The notes under the pieces were generated by a model. That model was not told the origin of the DNA, made no database searches, and worked only from the letters and a program-made list of their open reading frames with translations. DNA of 64,000 bases, from contig NZ_JALAGU010000026.1 in assembly GCF_022712275.1 (NCBI RefSeq), forward strand, positions 62,001 through 126,000, in the 5' to 3' direction. Positions 26,510-36,181 of this stretch are shown here, piece by piece (within the stretch, counting starts at the first letter, position 1; every line of letters begins with the position of its first letter). Position numbers and translations under genes: made by a program. This stretch comes from Corynebacterium sp. (GTDB taxonomy: Bacteria > Actinomycetota > Actinomycetes > Mycobacteriales > Mycobacteriaceae).

Positions 26510-27323
26510 CCGTCGTCTCCCGTCCGAACCCGGCCATCGCCGCCGGGCTCAGCGACGGACCCGGTGCCTCCACGCGTCCGGACCGCTGCTGCTTCTCCAT
26601 CTCCACGACGCGCATCCGCTCGCGGTCCGCTGCGCCACCCAGACTGAACAGTCCCAGGCCGAAGACCACGACCCAGACCGTCAGGGTGTCCAGCGCCACC
26701 CGCTCGAACGCGCCGGGCATCACGTCGCGTCCGGAGAAGATCAGGGTCAGTGCACCCACGATCGAGAAGAACTCCATGACACGCGTGATCGGCACATAGG
26801 CACCGTAGATCAGTGGGTGCGCGTCGCCGGTGGTCTCGGCATGCCGCGTCGCCGAATCGACGAGGACCTCCATCGTCGCCCACATCGCCAACAGGTACAG
26901 CAGCAGAGACGCGTCGTGGATCCGCGGATGGCCATCCACGGTGAACATGGTGGTCACCAATGTCAGGAGGCCGGCCAGGCCCAGCAGCAACGACGTCCCG
27001 TAGACACCACGGTCACCCTCCCGCCGCGCTGCGAGCACCATGAGCAGACTCGCGAGGATCACCGCGATTCCGGAACAGATCACCATCGTGGTCGTGAACG
27101 TACTCACCGGGTTGCACACGAACCGCACTCCGGAATCATCCCGCAGGACGCCGCACTCCGACGCCATAAGGTCGGAGGACCTGTTCTCGGTCAGCGAGTA
27201 CATGCCCTTCCACCGGATAATACCCACGACCTGCCCGACAATCAGCAGCACACCGCTGACGACCAGAAGGACGCCGGCGGTGCGGTACGAGACGGGGTTG
27301 TGCAGGGTGGACCGCGGAGACAT
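26502..27323 (-). CDS. DUF998-like membrane protein
   Basis: A 273-residue protein with about six membrane helices (GVLLVVSGVLLIVGQVVGII, VICSGIAVILASLLMVLAA, LLLGLAGLLTLVTTMF and others) and an extracytoplasmic loop with two cysteines after helix one. The C-terminus is a polar cytoplasmic tail. The layout fits the DUF998 family, whose function is unknown. It sits between the rplQ terminator and truA and overlaps truA, so the two are coupled. Confidence 0.75.
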   Translation of the reverse strand: MSPRSTLHNPVSYRTAGVLLVVSGVLLIVGQVVGIIRWKGMYSLTENRSSDLMASECGVLRDDSGVRFVCNPVSTFTTTMVICSGIAVILASLLMVLAARREGDRGVYGTSLLLGLAGLLTLVTTMFTVDGHPRIHDASLLLYLLAMWATMEVLVDSATRHAETTGDAHPLIYGAYVPITRVMEFFSIVGALTLIFSGRDVMPGAFERVALDTLTVWVVVFGLGLFSLGGAADRERMRVVEMEKQQRSGRVEAPGPSLSPAAMAGFGRETTGE

Positions 27324-27401
27324 TGCACTGATTCTAGCAGCGGGCGCGCGCCCCTCCCCTGTGAGGCACCTGCCTGTTCACCACCAGCAACCCCACAACA
27401 C

Positions 27402-27442
27402 GACGACGCCCGCCCCTGCGTCATGCAGGGACGGGCGTCGTC
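27402..27442 (-). terminator. Terminator after rplQ
   Basis: 18-base arms (GACGACGCCCGCCCCTGC against its near-perfect complement, one mismatch) with a 5-base loop, 35 bases after the rplQ stop. It ends the alpha-operon transcript. Confidence 0.75.
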
Positions 27443-27476
27443 AATGGGATGGCCGGGAAGGACAGCCGCAGGAGAA

Positions 27477-27998
27477 CTACTTCTCCTCGGCGGTCTCCTC
27501 GGCTGCGTCCTCAGCCTCGACCTCGGCGGCCTCGGCCGCGGCGTCGGCGTCAGTGGACTCCTCAGCCTCGACCTCGGGGGCCTCCTCGACCGGAGCCTTG
27601 GCGGCGGCCTTGGTGGCGCGCTCGGCCTCGGAGGAGGCGAGCTCCTCGAGAACCAGCGAGATCTGGGAGACGGGGGCGTTGTCGCCCTTACGGTTCTCCA
27701 GCTTGATGATGCGGGTGTAACCGCCGTTGCGACCTTCGAACTTCGGCGCGAGCTCGTTGAACAGGTAAGCGACAACTTCCTTGTCCGTGATGAGCTTCAG
27801 GACGTTGCGGCGGTCCGCCACGGTGCCCTTCTTGGCCTTGGTGATGATCTTCTCGACGTACGGGCGCAGCAGCTTGGCCTTGGCGTCCGTGGTCTTGATG
27901 GCGCCGTGCTCAATGAGCTGAGCAGCCAGGTTGGCGAGGATCTTCTTCTGGTGGGAAGCGGATCCGCCGAGGCGGGCACCCTTCTTCGGGGTAGGCAT
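27477..27998 (-). CDS. rplQ: 50S ribosomal protein L17
   Basis: A 173-residue L17. Conserved core to about residue 120 (RLGGSASHQKKILANLAAQL, GGYTRIIKL) followed by a ~50-residue Ala/Glu tail not found in E. coli L17 but common in corynebacteria. Last gene of the alpha operon. Confidence 0.97.
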   Translation of the reverse strand: MPTPKKGARLGGSASHQKKILANLAAQLIEHGAIKTTDAKAKLLRPYVEKIITKAKKGTVADRRNVLKLITDKEVVAYLFNELAPKFEGRNGGYTRIIKLENRKGDNAPVSQISLVLEELASSEAERATKAAAKAPVEEAPEVEAEESTDADAAAEAAEVEAEDAAEETAEEK

Positions 27999-28066
27999 AA
28001 CTTCTCCTCGTGAATGTTTTCTGGTGAGCGCTTGCTCCAGGCAGGTGACCGGTACCGGTCATGCCT

Positions 28067-29080
28067 CTATTCGGCGATGTCCTCGCCCTCGGTGTCCAGG
28101 AACTCGCCGGTCTCGGCGTCGTAGCCTTCGATGCTGTTGATGTCGAAGCCCTCCGGCGCGTCCTTGAGACCCAGGCCCAGCTCAGCGAGCTTGACCTTGA
28201 CCTCGTTGATGGACTTCTGACCGAAGTTCCGGATGTCCAGCAGATCGGACTCCGTGCGGGCGGCGAGCTCGCCGACCGTGTGGATGTCCTCACGCTTGAG
28301 GCAGTTGTAGGAGCGGACGGAGAAGTCGAGATCCTCGATGGGCAGGCTGTAGGCCGCGATGTGCTCCGTTTCCTGCGGGGACGGGCCGATCTCGATACCT
28401 TCAGCCTCGGTGTTCAGCTCGCGGGCCAGGCCGAAGAGTTCCACCAGGGTTCCACCGGCGGACGCGATCGCGTCGCGGGCGGTGATGGAGTTCTTGGTCT
28501 CCACGTCGAGGACCAGCTTGTCGAAGTCGGTGCGCTGTTCAACACGCGTCGCCTCGACCTTGTAGCTGACCTTCAGCACCGGGGAATAGATCTGGTCGAC
28601 CGGGATACGGCCGATCTCACCGGTGGTGGCGGCGGCCGGGACGTAGCCGCGACCGCGCTCGACCACGAGCTCGATGTCCAGCTTGCCCTGCTCGTTCAGC
28701 GTCGCGATGTGCAGGTCGGGGTTGTGGACCTCCACGCCGGCGGGAACGACGACATCGGCACCGGTGACGGCACCGAGCCCCTCCTTGCGGATGTACATGG
28801 TGACCGGCTCATCGGAGTCCGAGGAAAGGACCAGGGACTTGATGTTCAAGATGATGTCGGAGACATCCTCCTTGACACCCGGGATGGTGGTGAACTCGTG
28901 GAGCACACCCTCGATCCGGATGGAGGTCACCGCAGCGCCGGGAATGGACGACAGCAGGGTACGACGCAGGGAGTTACCGAGGGTGTAACCGAAGCCGGGC
29001 TCGAGCGGTTCGATGACGAACCGGGACCGTGCCGGGCTGATGTACTCCTCGGTCAGCTGGGGGCGCTGGGAAATCAGCAT
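28067..29080 (-). CDS. rpoA: RNA polymerase subunit alpha
   Basis: A 337-residue alpha subunit: assembly domain (GFGYTLGNSLRRTLLSSIPG), linker and C-terminal DNA/activator-binding domain (SYNCLKREDIHTVGEL, LGLGLKD). Sits between rpsD and rplQ as in other actinobacteria. Confidence 0.98.
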   Translation of the reverse strand: MLISQRPQLTEEYISPARSRFVIEPLEPGFGYTLGNSLRRTLLSSIPGAAVTSIRIEGVLHEFTTIPGVKEDVSDIILNIKSLVLSSDSDEPVTMYIRKEGLGAVTGADVVVPAGVEVHNPDLHIATLNEQGKLDIELVVERGRGYVPAAATTGEIGRIPVDQIYSPVLKVSYKVEATRVEQRTDFDKLVLDVETKNSITARDAIASAGGTLVELFGLARELNTEAEGIEIGPSPQETEHIAAYSLPIEDLDFSVRSYNCLKREDIHTVGELAARTESDLLDIRNFGQKSINEVKVKLAELGLGLKDAPEGFDINSIEGYDAETGEFLDTEGEDIAE

Positions 29081-29152
29081 CGGGGTATTTCTCCTTCTCG
29101 GCGTCCGCTATTTGACGCCACATGAGGTGAACAGAGGGAACCGGACGGTTCC

Positions 29153-29758
29153 TTACTTGGAGTAGAACTCGACGATGAGCTGCTCCTGCAGCGGAACGTC
29201 GATCTGAGCGCGCTCGGGCAGCTGGTGCACGAGGATGCGCAGGGTGGACGGCACGACCTGCAGCCAGGCCGGGACGACGGAGTCGAGCAGGTTCTCCTGG
29301 GCCTCTTCGAACCACAGCATCGAGCGGGAACGGTCCCGGACGTCGATGATGTCGTACTGGGAGACCTGGAAGGACGGCACGTTGATCTTCTTGCCGTTCA
29401 CGGTGAAGTGACCGTGGGAGACGAGCTGACGTGCCTGACGACGCGTGCGGGCGAGGCCGGCACGGTAGACGACGTTGTCGAGACGGGTCTCCAGCAGGAT
29501 GACCAGGTTCGAGCCGGTCTTACCGGGGCGACGGTTCGCCTCGGCGTAGTAGCGGCGGAACTGCTTCTCCATGACGCCGTAGGTGAAGCGGGCCTTCTGC
29601 TTCTCCTGCAGCTGGGTGAGGTACTCGGACTCCTTGATGCGTCCTCGACCGGCCTGTCCGGGCGGGTACGGGCGACGCTCGAAGGAGCGGTCTCCGCCGA
29701 CGAGGTCGACGCGGAGACGACGGGACTTACGGGTGGCTGAACCGGTGTAACGGGCCAT
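29153..29758 (-). CDS. rpsD: 30S ribosomal protein S4
   Basis: A 201-residue S4 with the S4 RNA-binding fold (ARTRRQARQLVSHGHFTVNG). It has no cysteine in its N-terminal region, so it is the zinc-free type. First 16S-binding protein of the small subunit. Lies between rpsK and rpoA. Confidence 0.97.
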   Translation of the reverse strand: MARYTGSATRKSRRLRVDLVGGDRSFERRPYPPGQAGRGRIKESEYLTQLQEKQKARFTYGVMEKQFRRYYAEANRRPGKTGSNLVILLETRLDNVVYRAGLARTRRQARQLVSHGHFTVNGKKINVPSFQVSQYDIIDVRDRSRSMLWFEEAQENLLDSVVPAWLQVVPSTLRILVHQLPERAQIDVPLQEQLIVEFYSK

Positions 29759-29782
29759 TATCTGTTTCCTGTCCTTTCCTGA

Positions 29783-30187
29783 TTAAACGCGGCGACGCTT
29801 CGGCGGACGGCAGCCGTTGTGCGGCTGGGGCGTCACGTCGGAGATCGTACCGACCTCGAGGCCGGCGGTGGACAGGGAACGGATGGCGGTCTCGCGACCG
29901 GAGCCCGGGCCCTTGACGAACACGTCAACCTTCTTCATGCCGTGCTCCATCGCCTTACGGGCGGCAGACTCGGCAGCCATCTGAGCGGCGAAAGGGGTGG
30001 ACTTGCGGGAGCCCTTGAAGCCGACGTGGCCGGAGGACGCCCAGGAAATCACAGCACCCTTCTCGTCCGTGATGGAGACGATGGTGTTGTTGAAGGTGGA
30101 CTTGATGTACGCGGCACCGTGGGCGACGTTCTTCTTGACTACCCGACGGCCGGTACGGCGCGCGCCAGCGCGTGCTTTCGGAGGCAT
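29783..30187 (-). CDS. rpsK: 30S ribosomal protein S11
   Basis: A 134-residue S11 with AHGAAYIKSTFNNTIVSITD and the C-terminal TPQPHNGCRPPKRRRV end. Starts three bases after rpsM. Confidence 0.97.
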   Translation of the reverse strand: MPPKARAGARRTGRRVVKKNVAHGAAYIKSTFNNTIVSITDEKGAVISWASSGHVGFKGSRKSTPFAAQMAAESAARKAMEHGMKKVDVFVKGPGSGRETAIRSLSTAGLEVGTISDVTPQPHNGCRPPKRRRV

Positions 30188-30190
30188 CTG

Positions 30191-30559
30191 TTACTTCTTC
30201 TTTCCTGCGATCGTCTTCTTCGGGCCCTTACGGGTACGAGCGTTGGTCTTGGTCCGCTGACCGCGCACCGGGAGGCCACGACGGTGGCGCAGACCCTGGT
30301 AGCAGCCGATCTCGATCTTGCGACGGATGTCCGCGGCGACCTCGCGGCGGAGGTCACCCTCGACCTTCCAGGTCCCTTCGATGACGTCCTTGAGAGCGGA
30401 GACCTGCTCGTCAGTGAGGTCCTTGGACCGCAGGTCGGGGGAGATGCCGGTCTTCTCCAGCAGCTCGGCGGCACGGGCGGGGCCGATGCCGTAGATGTAG
30501 GTGAGTGCAACCTCCATGCGCTTGTCGCGCGGGAGGTCAACACCAGCAAGGCGTGCCAT
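30191..30559 (-). CDS. rpsM: 30S ribosomal protein S13
   Basis: A 122-residue S13 (MARLAGVDLPRDKRMEVALT, basic tail KKTIAGKKK). The ATG at 30559 with GAAGGAA upstream is the family start; the frame extends further without support. Start of the alpha operon after a 202-base gap from infA. Confidence 0.97.
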   Translation of the reverse strand: MARLAGVDLPRDKRMEVALTYIYGIGPARAAELLEKTGISPDLRSKDLTDEQVSALKDVIEGTWKVEGDLRREVAADIRRKIEIGCYQGLRHRRGLPVRGQRTKTNARTRKGPKKTIAGKKK

Positions 30560-30606
30560 GTGGCAGTTCCTTCCGGTTTTTGAGCGGCGGTTTGCTCCCC
30601 ACACAT

Positions 30607-30659
30607 CCCGGCGTCCTCCCTGAGGGAAGGACGCCGGGCTCCGGCCGCCGCGGCCGGAG
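30607..30659 (-). other. Two consecutive hairpins between infA and rpsM
   Basis: Stem one (30607-30638) pairs CCCGGCGTCCT with AGGACGCCGGG; stem two (30639-30659) pairs CTCCGGCCG with CGGCCGGAG around three bases. They lie 48 bases before rpsM, where mycobacteria carry rpmJ. A terminator for infA plus leader structure for the alpha operon is possible, including feedback by S4. Confidence 0.6.
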
Positions 30660-30761
30660 GTGAGCCCGTGGAATCCGCACGTCGGCGGCGTCCACGGATG
30701 GTGTACGGAGGCGAATGTCTTTGTGCCGGACAGATGTGCCGGAACGACAGGTAGGGCAGGT

Positions 30762-30983
30762 CTACTTGTAGCGGTAGACGATGCGCCCGCGGGTCAGGTC
30801 GTAGGGCGAGAGCTCCACGACCACGCGGTCCTCAGGAAGGATACGGATGTAGTGCTGACGCATCTTGCCGGAGATGTGGGCGAGCACCTTGTGCCCGTTG
30901 TCCAGCTCCACACGGAACATCGCGTTCGGCAGGGGCTCGACAATCTTGCCCTCGACCTCGATGGCGCCTTCCTTCTTAGCCAT
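30762..30983 (-). CDS. infA: Translation initiation factor IF-1
   Basis: A 73-residue OB-fold protein (AKKEGAIEVEGKIVEPLPNA, ending GRIVYRYK). ATG at 30983; TATCCTCC-type complement (GGAGGATA) directly precedes it. Rpm J (L36), often the next gene, is absent. Confidence 0.97.
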   Translation of the reverse strand: MAKKEGAIEVEGKIVEPLPNAMFRVELDNGHKVLAHISGKMRQHYIRILPEDRVVVELSPYDLTRGRIVYRYK

Positions 30984-31185
30984 ATCCTCCACTTTTCCAG
31001 GTCAGGGCAGCCTGCCGGCAGGTGCCGGAGCCGTAGCCTGACCACACAGTCTTGTTCGGACGATGTACCCGCAGATGATCGTGACGACCCGCGTGTACAC
31101 CAGAGGAAGAGTCTACGGCATGACGCGCCCCAGCGCCAATACCGGCTCACACCCCGTTGACCCCGGTCTCTACCCCGGAAAAGAC

Positions 31186-31980
31186 TCAGTAGCGTGGAGT
31201 GAGGATGCGCGGGCCTTCAGCGGTGGCCGCGACAGTGTGCTCCCAGTGGGAGGCGAAGGACCCGTCCAGAGTCTTCACACCCCAGTCGTCGTCGAGGACG
31301 TAGGAGTCGATGGTCCCGAGTGCCAGCATCGGCTCGATGGCGAGGGTGGAACCGACCTCGATGGACGGCCCCTTGCCAGGGCGTCCTTCATTGGCCAGGT
31401 ACGGGTCCTCGTGCATCTCGTGCCCGATGCCGTGACCGCCGTAGCCGTCGACGATGTACAGCGGGACGCCGAACTTCGTGGACGCCGCGGCAGTCGCCTC
31501 CTCGAGCGCCCAGGAGACATCGGTCAGCCGGTTACCCGGGACCATCGCCTTGAGCCCCTCGTAGAGGACGAACTCGGTGGCCTCGTTGAGCTGGCGGACG
31601 TTCTCGGCGATCTCGCCGATACCGAAGGTCCAGGCCGAGTCGCCGACCCAGCCGTCGAGGGTCGCACCGCAGTCGATGGAGACGAGGTCGCCGTCCTTGA
31701 GGACCGTCTTCTCGTCCGGGATACCGTGGACGATCATGTCGTTGACCGAGGAGCAGATGCTCCCCGGAAATCCGCCGTAACCCTTGAACGTCGGGTAGGC
31801 CCCGGCGTCCCGGATCGTCGCCTCGGCGACAGCGTCCAGGTCAAGTGTGCTCACGCCGGGCTTCGCGGCGGCCTTCACGGCCTGCAGCGCCTTGCCCACG
31901 ATCTCGCCCGCTGCCTGCATGGCATCGAGCTCGGCCGGGGACTTGCCCCGGATGACCTTGTGTGAACGGCGGAATCCCAC
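31186..31980 (-). CDS. map: Methionine aminopeptidase, type I
   Basis: Removes N-terminal Met. 264 residues with the pita-bread metal ligands visible: Asp in SIDCGATLDGW and VGDSAWTF, His in YGGHGIGHEMHE, Glu in AIEPML and WEHTVA. ATG at 31980, 15 bases after adk. Second of the secY-adk-map run. Confidence 0.96.
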   Translation of the reverse strand: MGFRRSHKVIRGKSPAELDAMQAAGEIVGKALQAVKAAAKPGVSTLDLDAVAEATIRDAGAYPTFKGYGGFPGSICSSVNDMIVHGIPDEKTVLKDGDLVSIDCGATLDGWVGDSAWTFGIGEIAENVRQLNEATEFVLYEGLKAMVPGNRLTDVSWALEEATAAASTKFGVPLYIVDGYGGHGIGHEMHEDPYLANEGRPGKGPSIEVGSTLAIEPMLALGTIDSYVLDDDWGVKTLDGSFASHWEHTVAATAEGPRILTPRY

Positions 31981-31995
31981 GGTACCTGCTGCTTT

Positions 31996-32537
<542 letters not shown>

Positions 32538-32541
<4 letters not shown>

Positions 32542-33869
32542 TTGAGGAATCCTTCGTAGTTGGCTTGCATGAGCTGGGACTCGATCTGCTTGACGGTGGT
32601 CAGAGCGACCGAGACCATGATCAGGATAGCGGTACCGCCGAACGCTCCGAGGCCGTTACCCCCTCCGTCGGAGGTGATTCCGGCGGACAGGGCGAGGTTC
32701 GGGATGATCGCGATCACAGCGAGGTACACGGAACCGACCGCGAGCAGACGGTTCATGACCCGGCCGAGGTACTCGGCGGTGGGCCGGCCCGGACGGATGC
32801 CCGGGATGAATCCACCGTACTTCTTCATGTTGTCGGCCTGATCGTTGGGGTCGTACTGGATCGACACGTAGAAGAACGCGAAGAAGATGATCATGACGGC
32901 CATGAACACGATGTAGCGCCAGTCCGACGGGTCGGTCAGGATGTTCATGACATCGCGGTTCCACCAGTTGTCCGCCTGCTCGCCGCCACCGGACTGGATG
33001 ATCTGGGTGATGAGGATCGGGACAGTCAACAGGGAGGACGCGAAGATCACCGGGATAACACCGGCCTGGTTGACCTTCAGCGGCAGGTAGGTGGAGGTCT
33101 CGCCGTACTGGCGGCGACCGACCATGCGCTTGGCGTACTGGACCGGGATCCGTCGCTGGCCCTGCTCGACGAAGACGACGAGGACGACCAGGACGAGCAT
33201 CGCGACGACGACACCGGCGAAGACGAATCCGCCGGAGTCCTGCAGGATGTTCATGCCCTGGGCCGGCAGGTGGGTGGCCATACCGGCGACAATCAGCAGG
33301 GACATGCCGTTGCCGATGCCGCGGTCGGTGATCAGCTCACCGATCCACATCACGAGCACGGCACCGGCGGTCATGATGACGACCATCGTGACGATGCCGA
33401 AGATGCCGATATCATCCTGCAGCACCTGCTGGCCGGAGCCGAGCAGCTGCTTGTTGTTCGCCAGGGCCACGATGCCCGAGGACTGCAGCAGGGCGAGAGC
33501 GACGGTGAGGTAGCGGGTGTACTCGGTCATCTTCGCCTGACCGGACTGCCCCTCCTTCTTCAGCTGCTCGAACCGCGGGATGACCACGGTCAACAGCTGC
33601 ACGATGATGGACGCCGTGATGTAGGGCATGATACCGATCGCGAAGATCGACAACTGCAGCAGCGCGCCACCCGAGAACAGGTTGATCAGGCTGTACATGC
33701 TGGTCTGGCCGTCTTCGGTCAGGTTACGGACCTGCTCTGTGACTGTCGCGTAGTCAACACCGGGCGTCGGGATCTGAGAGCCGATCCGGTACAGGATGAC
33801 CATCCCCAGGGTGAAGAGGATCTTCCTGCGCAGATCGGCATCCCGGAACGCCGAGAGTATGGCGGTCAC
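32538..33869 (-). CDS. secY: Preprotein translocase subunit SecY
   Basis: A 443-residue channel subunit with ten membrane segments (RKILFTLGMVILYRIGSQIP, FSGGALLQLSIFAIGIMPYI, IPGIRPGRPTAEYL). The start at 33869 fits the family. A 590-base region separates it from rplO, so the secY-adk-map unit has its own promoter. Confidence 0.97.
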
Positions 33870-34270
33870 ATTTGCCTCCTGGCTCGATCACTGTCGGTGG
33901 CGTCCTGCGCGTGAGAGAGGCGGGGCGTCGACGGTGTCGATGGGTCTACATGGTGTTTCCGTCCCCGGGCATGGCTGACCGGCGGCGGATATTGGACAAC
34001 TGCAACAGGATAGCAGGGGTGACCTCTTCTGTGCCCCGTCGGCGGGTAAGTTTGTCCCCCTGCGCGACTGTCCGTGCAGTTCAGAACGTTACAGGACGCC
34101 GCCCTCAGGTCTACTCCACAAGTGCTGCCCCGGCGGATGCGTGACGGTGGATGTGACGGGGTTCCGCGGGGCACTGTGGCGTCCCGTCGCCTCTCGCCCG
34201 CCGGTCTAACCGGTTCGGCTCCCGGTACGCCCCGTATCTCCCTGTTCCTCTCTGTCCCTCCCTGTTCGCC
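33870..34270. other. Promoter-bearing gap upstream of secY
   Basis: About 400 bases with no convincing gene. It must hold the secY-adk-map promoter and leader; no clear -35/-10 pair could be chosen with confidence. Confidence 0.4.
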
Positions 34271-34274
34271 GGTG

Positions 34275-34351
34275 CTTCATGTCTGCGGCAGGCACAGATC
34301 GGGCTTTCTGTGGCAGTGAATCCCGACTCTGTGCCTGCCGCAGACCTGAAG
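34275..34351. repeat. Long 29/30-bp inverted repeat between secY and rplO
   Basis: Arms 34275-34303 and 34322-34351 pair almost completely (CTTCATGTCTGCGGCAGGCA against its complement, one mismatch and one bulged base) around an 18-base loop. Much longer than the normal terminators in this window and separate from the rplO terminator beside it. It may be a bidirectional terminator, a REP-like element or an mRNA end structure. Confidence 0.8.
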
Positions 34352-34370
34352 CCCCCCCCGGACATGACAG

Positions 34371-34405
34371 AACCCCGCTCCCCCACGAGTGGGGGAACGG
34401 GGCTC
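34371..34405 (-). terminator. Terminator after rplO
   Basis: Stem with CCCCCAC/GTGGGGG core extended by AACCCCGCT against AACGGGGCT. Lies about 60 bases after the rplO stop; a run of three CAGTGCCTGT repeats (34405-34440) lies between. Confidence 0.7.
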
Positions 34406-34461
34406 AGTGCCTGTCAGTGCCTGTCAGTGCCTGGCAGTGACAACAGTCGGGACTGTGAAGA

Positions 34462-34908
34462 CTAGGCCTCGGTGGTGGAACCGCCGGCGGCCTGGATCTT
34501 CTCGACAGCGGACTTGGAGAACTTGTCGGCGGTGACGTTGACCGCGACGGAGATCTCACCGTTGCCGAGGACCTTCACCGGCTGCTTCGGCCGGACGAGA
34601 CCGGCGGAAACGATGTCGGCGACGGTGACGTCGCCGCCCTTCGGGAAGGCGGCCTCCAGATCGGAGACGTTGACGACCTGGAACACGACCTTGGCCGGGT
34701 TCTTGAAGCCCTTGAGCTTCGGCAGGCGCATGTGCAGCGGCATCTGGCCACCCTCGAAGGCGGCAGAGACCTGCTTGCGGGCCTTGGTGCCCTTGGTACC
34801 GCGACCGGCGGTCTTACCCTTGGATGCCTCACCACGACCGACACGGGTCTTGGCGGTGTTGGCACCCTTGGTCGGACGCAGGTCGTGGAGCTTGATGGGT
34901 TCGCTCAT
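34462..34908 (-). CDS. rplO: 50S ribosomal protein L15
   Basis: A 148-residue L15 (LHDLRPTKGANTAKTRVGRG, GFEGGQMPLHMRLPKLKGF-type segment). ATG at 34908 chosen because AGGGGAG lies seven bases upstream; an earlier in-frame ATG lies inside rpmD. Last gene of the rpsH-rplO operon. Confidence 0.97.
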   Translation of the reverse strand: MSEPIKLHDLRPTKGANTAKTRVGRGEASKGKTAGRGTKGTKARKQVSAAFEGGQMPLHMRLPKLKGFKNPAKVVFQVVNVSDLEAAFPKGGDVTVADIVSAGLVRPKQPVKVLGNGEISVAVNVTADKFSKSAVEKIQAAGGSTTEA

Positions 34909-34912
34909 GTTC

Positions 34913-35098
34913 TTACTCCCCTGCAACTTCCTCGACCTCGACCATGTGGCGCACGGTGTTGATCTGACCGCGGACCACCGGAGTGTCCTCGCGGACGACC
35001 GAGTGTCCGATACGCTTCAGGCCGAGCGAGCGCAGCGACTCACGCTGCTTCGGCTTGGTGGCGACTTTACCCTTACGCTGGGTGATCTTCAGTGCCAT
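34913..35098 (-). CDS. rpmD: 50S ribosomal protein L30
   Basis: A 61-residue L30 (MALKITQRKGKVATKPKQRE, LGLKRIGHSVV). Starts two bases after rpsE and ends four bases before rplO. Confidence 0.96.
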   Translation of the reverse strand: MALKITQRKGKVATKPKQRESLRSLGLKRIGHSVVREDTPVVRGQINTVRHMVEVEEVAGE

Positions 35099-35100
35099 GG

Positions 35101-35739
35101 TTACGCTCCCTGTCCTGCGGCGCGGGCACGGAGCATCGCGGCCGGGGCGACCTCTTCGAGGGTCTTGCCACGGCGGGCGGCGACCTCTTCGGGCCGGACC
35201 AGCTGCTTGAGGGCGTCCACGGTGGCGTGGACGACGTTGATGGCGTTGTCGGAGCCGAGGGACTTCGACAGGACGTCCTGGACGCCGGCGCACTCGAGCA
35301 CCGGACGGGCGGCACCACCGGCGATGACACCGGTACCGGGGGCGGCCGGAGCCATCCACACGACACCGGCGGCAGCCTCACCCTGGACCGGGTGGGTGAT
35401 GGTGCCGGCGATCATCGGGACGCGGAAGAAGTTCTTGCGAGCTTCTTCGGCACCCTTCTGGATCGCGGCAGGAACTTCCTTGGCCTTGCCGTAGCCGACG
35501 CCGACCATGCCCTGGCCGTCGCCGACGATCACGAGAGCGGTGAAGCTGAAGCGACGACCACCCTTGACGACCTTGGAGACACGGTTGATGGTGACGACGC
35601 GCTCGAGGTACTGCGAGCGCTCATCATCCTGACCACGACGGTTACCGCCACGGCGGTCGTCACGGCCACGACCACGGTTGTCACCGCGGTTGTTGTTGCT
35701 GTCGGCGGTGCGTCCGCCGTTACGATCACGTTCCGACAT
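35101..35739 (-). CDS. rpsE: 30S ribosomal protein S5
   Basis: A 212-residue S5 (LERVVTINRVSKVVKGGRRF, GYGKAKEVPAAIQKG). A ~40-residue Arg/Gly/Asn/Asp-rich N-terminal extension is typical of actinobacteria. The ATG at 35739 is preferred over an adjacent in-frame GTG because GGAAGGA lies at normal distance. Confidence 0.96.
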   Translation of the reverse strand: MSERDRNGGRTADSNNNRGDNRGRGRDDRRGGNRRGQDDERSQYLERVVTINRVSKVVKGGRRFSFTALVIVGDGQGMVGVGYGKAKEVPAAIQKGAEEARKNFFRVPMIAGTITHPVQGEAAAGVVWMAPAAPGTGVIAGGAARPVLECAGVQDVLSKSLGSDNAINVVHATVDALKQLVRPEEVAARRGKTLEEVAPAAMLRARAAGQGA

Positions 35740-35779
35740 CACGCAGTCCTTCCGTCGGTGAAAATCTTGTCGTTGCGCA

Positions 35780-36181
35780 TTAGAACTTCAGACCACCTTC
35801 GCGGGCTGCGTCGGCCAGAGCGGCGACGCGACCGTGGTACTGGTAGCCGCCACGGTCGAAGACGACCGTTTCGACACCGGCAGCCTTGGCGCGCTCGGCG
35901 ATGAGCTCGCCGACGCGGGCACCGCGGGCCTTCTTGTCACCCTCCATGGCACGGATATCGGCCTCGGTGGTGGATGCAGCGGCCAGGGTGTGACCGGCGA
36001 CATCGTCGATCAGCTGGGCGTGCATGTGACGGGAGGTGCGGTGGACGACGAGACGCGGGGTCTCGGCGGTACCGGAGATGTTCTTGCGCAGACGGTAGTG
36101 ACGGCGCTGACGTGCGATGCGACGGCGGGTGGAGATGTCCTTGCCCACCGGGAGACGCTTCTTGTCGTTGCTCTGAGACAT
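35780..36181 (-). CDS. rplR: 50S ribosomal protein L18
   Basis: A 133-residue L18 (RRHYRLRKNISGTAETPRLV, VFDRGGYQYHGRVAALADAA). Its ATG overlaps the rplF stop by one base. Binds 5S rRNA. Confidence 0.97.
   Translation of the reverse strand: MSQSNDKKRLPVGKDISTRRRIARQRRHYRLRKNISGTAETPRLVVHRTSRHMHAQLIDDVAGHTLAAASTTEADIRAMEGDKKARGARVGELIAERAKAAGVETVVFDRGGYQYHGRVAALADAAREGGLKF

Noticed and set aside
30560..30761. Ribosomal protein L36 gene between infA and rpsM
   Set aside because: Neither strand encodes the short Cys/His-containing L36 pattern; the gap holds hairpins only.
33870..34274. Short plus-strand frames in the secY-rplO gap
   Set aside because: Arg/Pro/Ser-rich shadows with no ribosome site or conserved pattern; the gap is read as promoter and terminator sequence.
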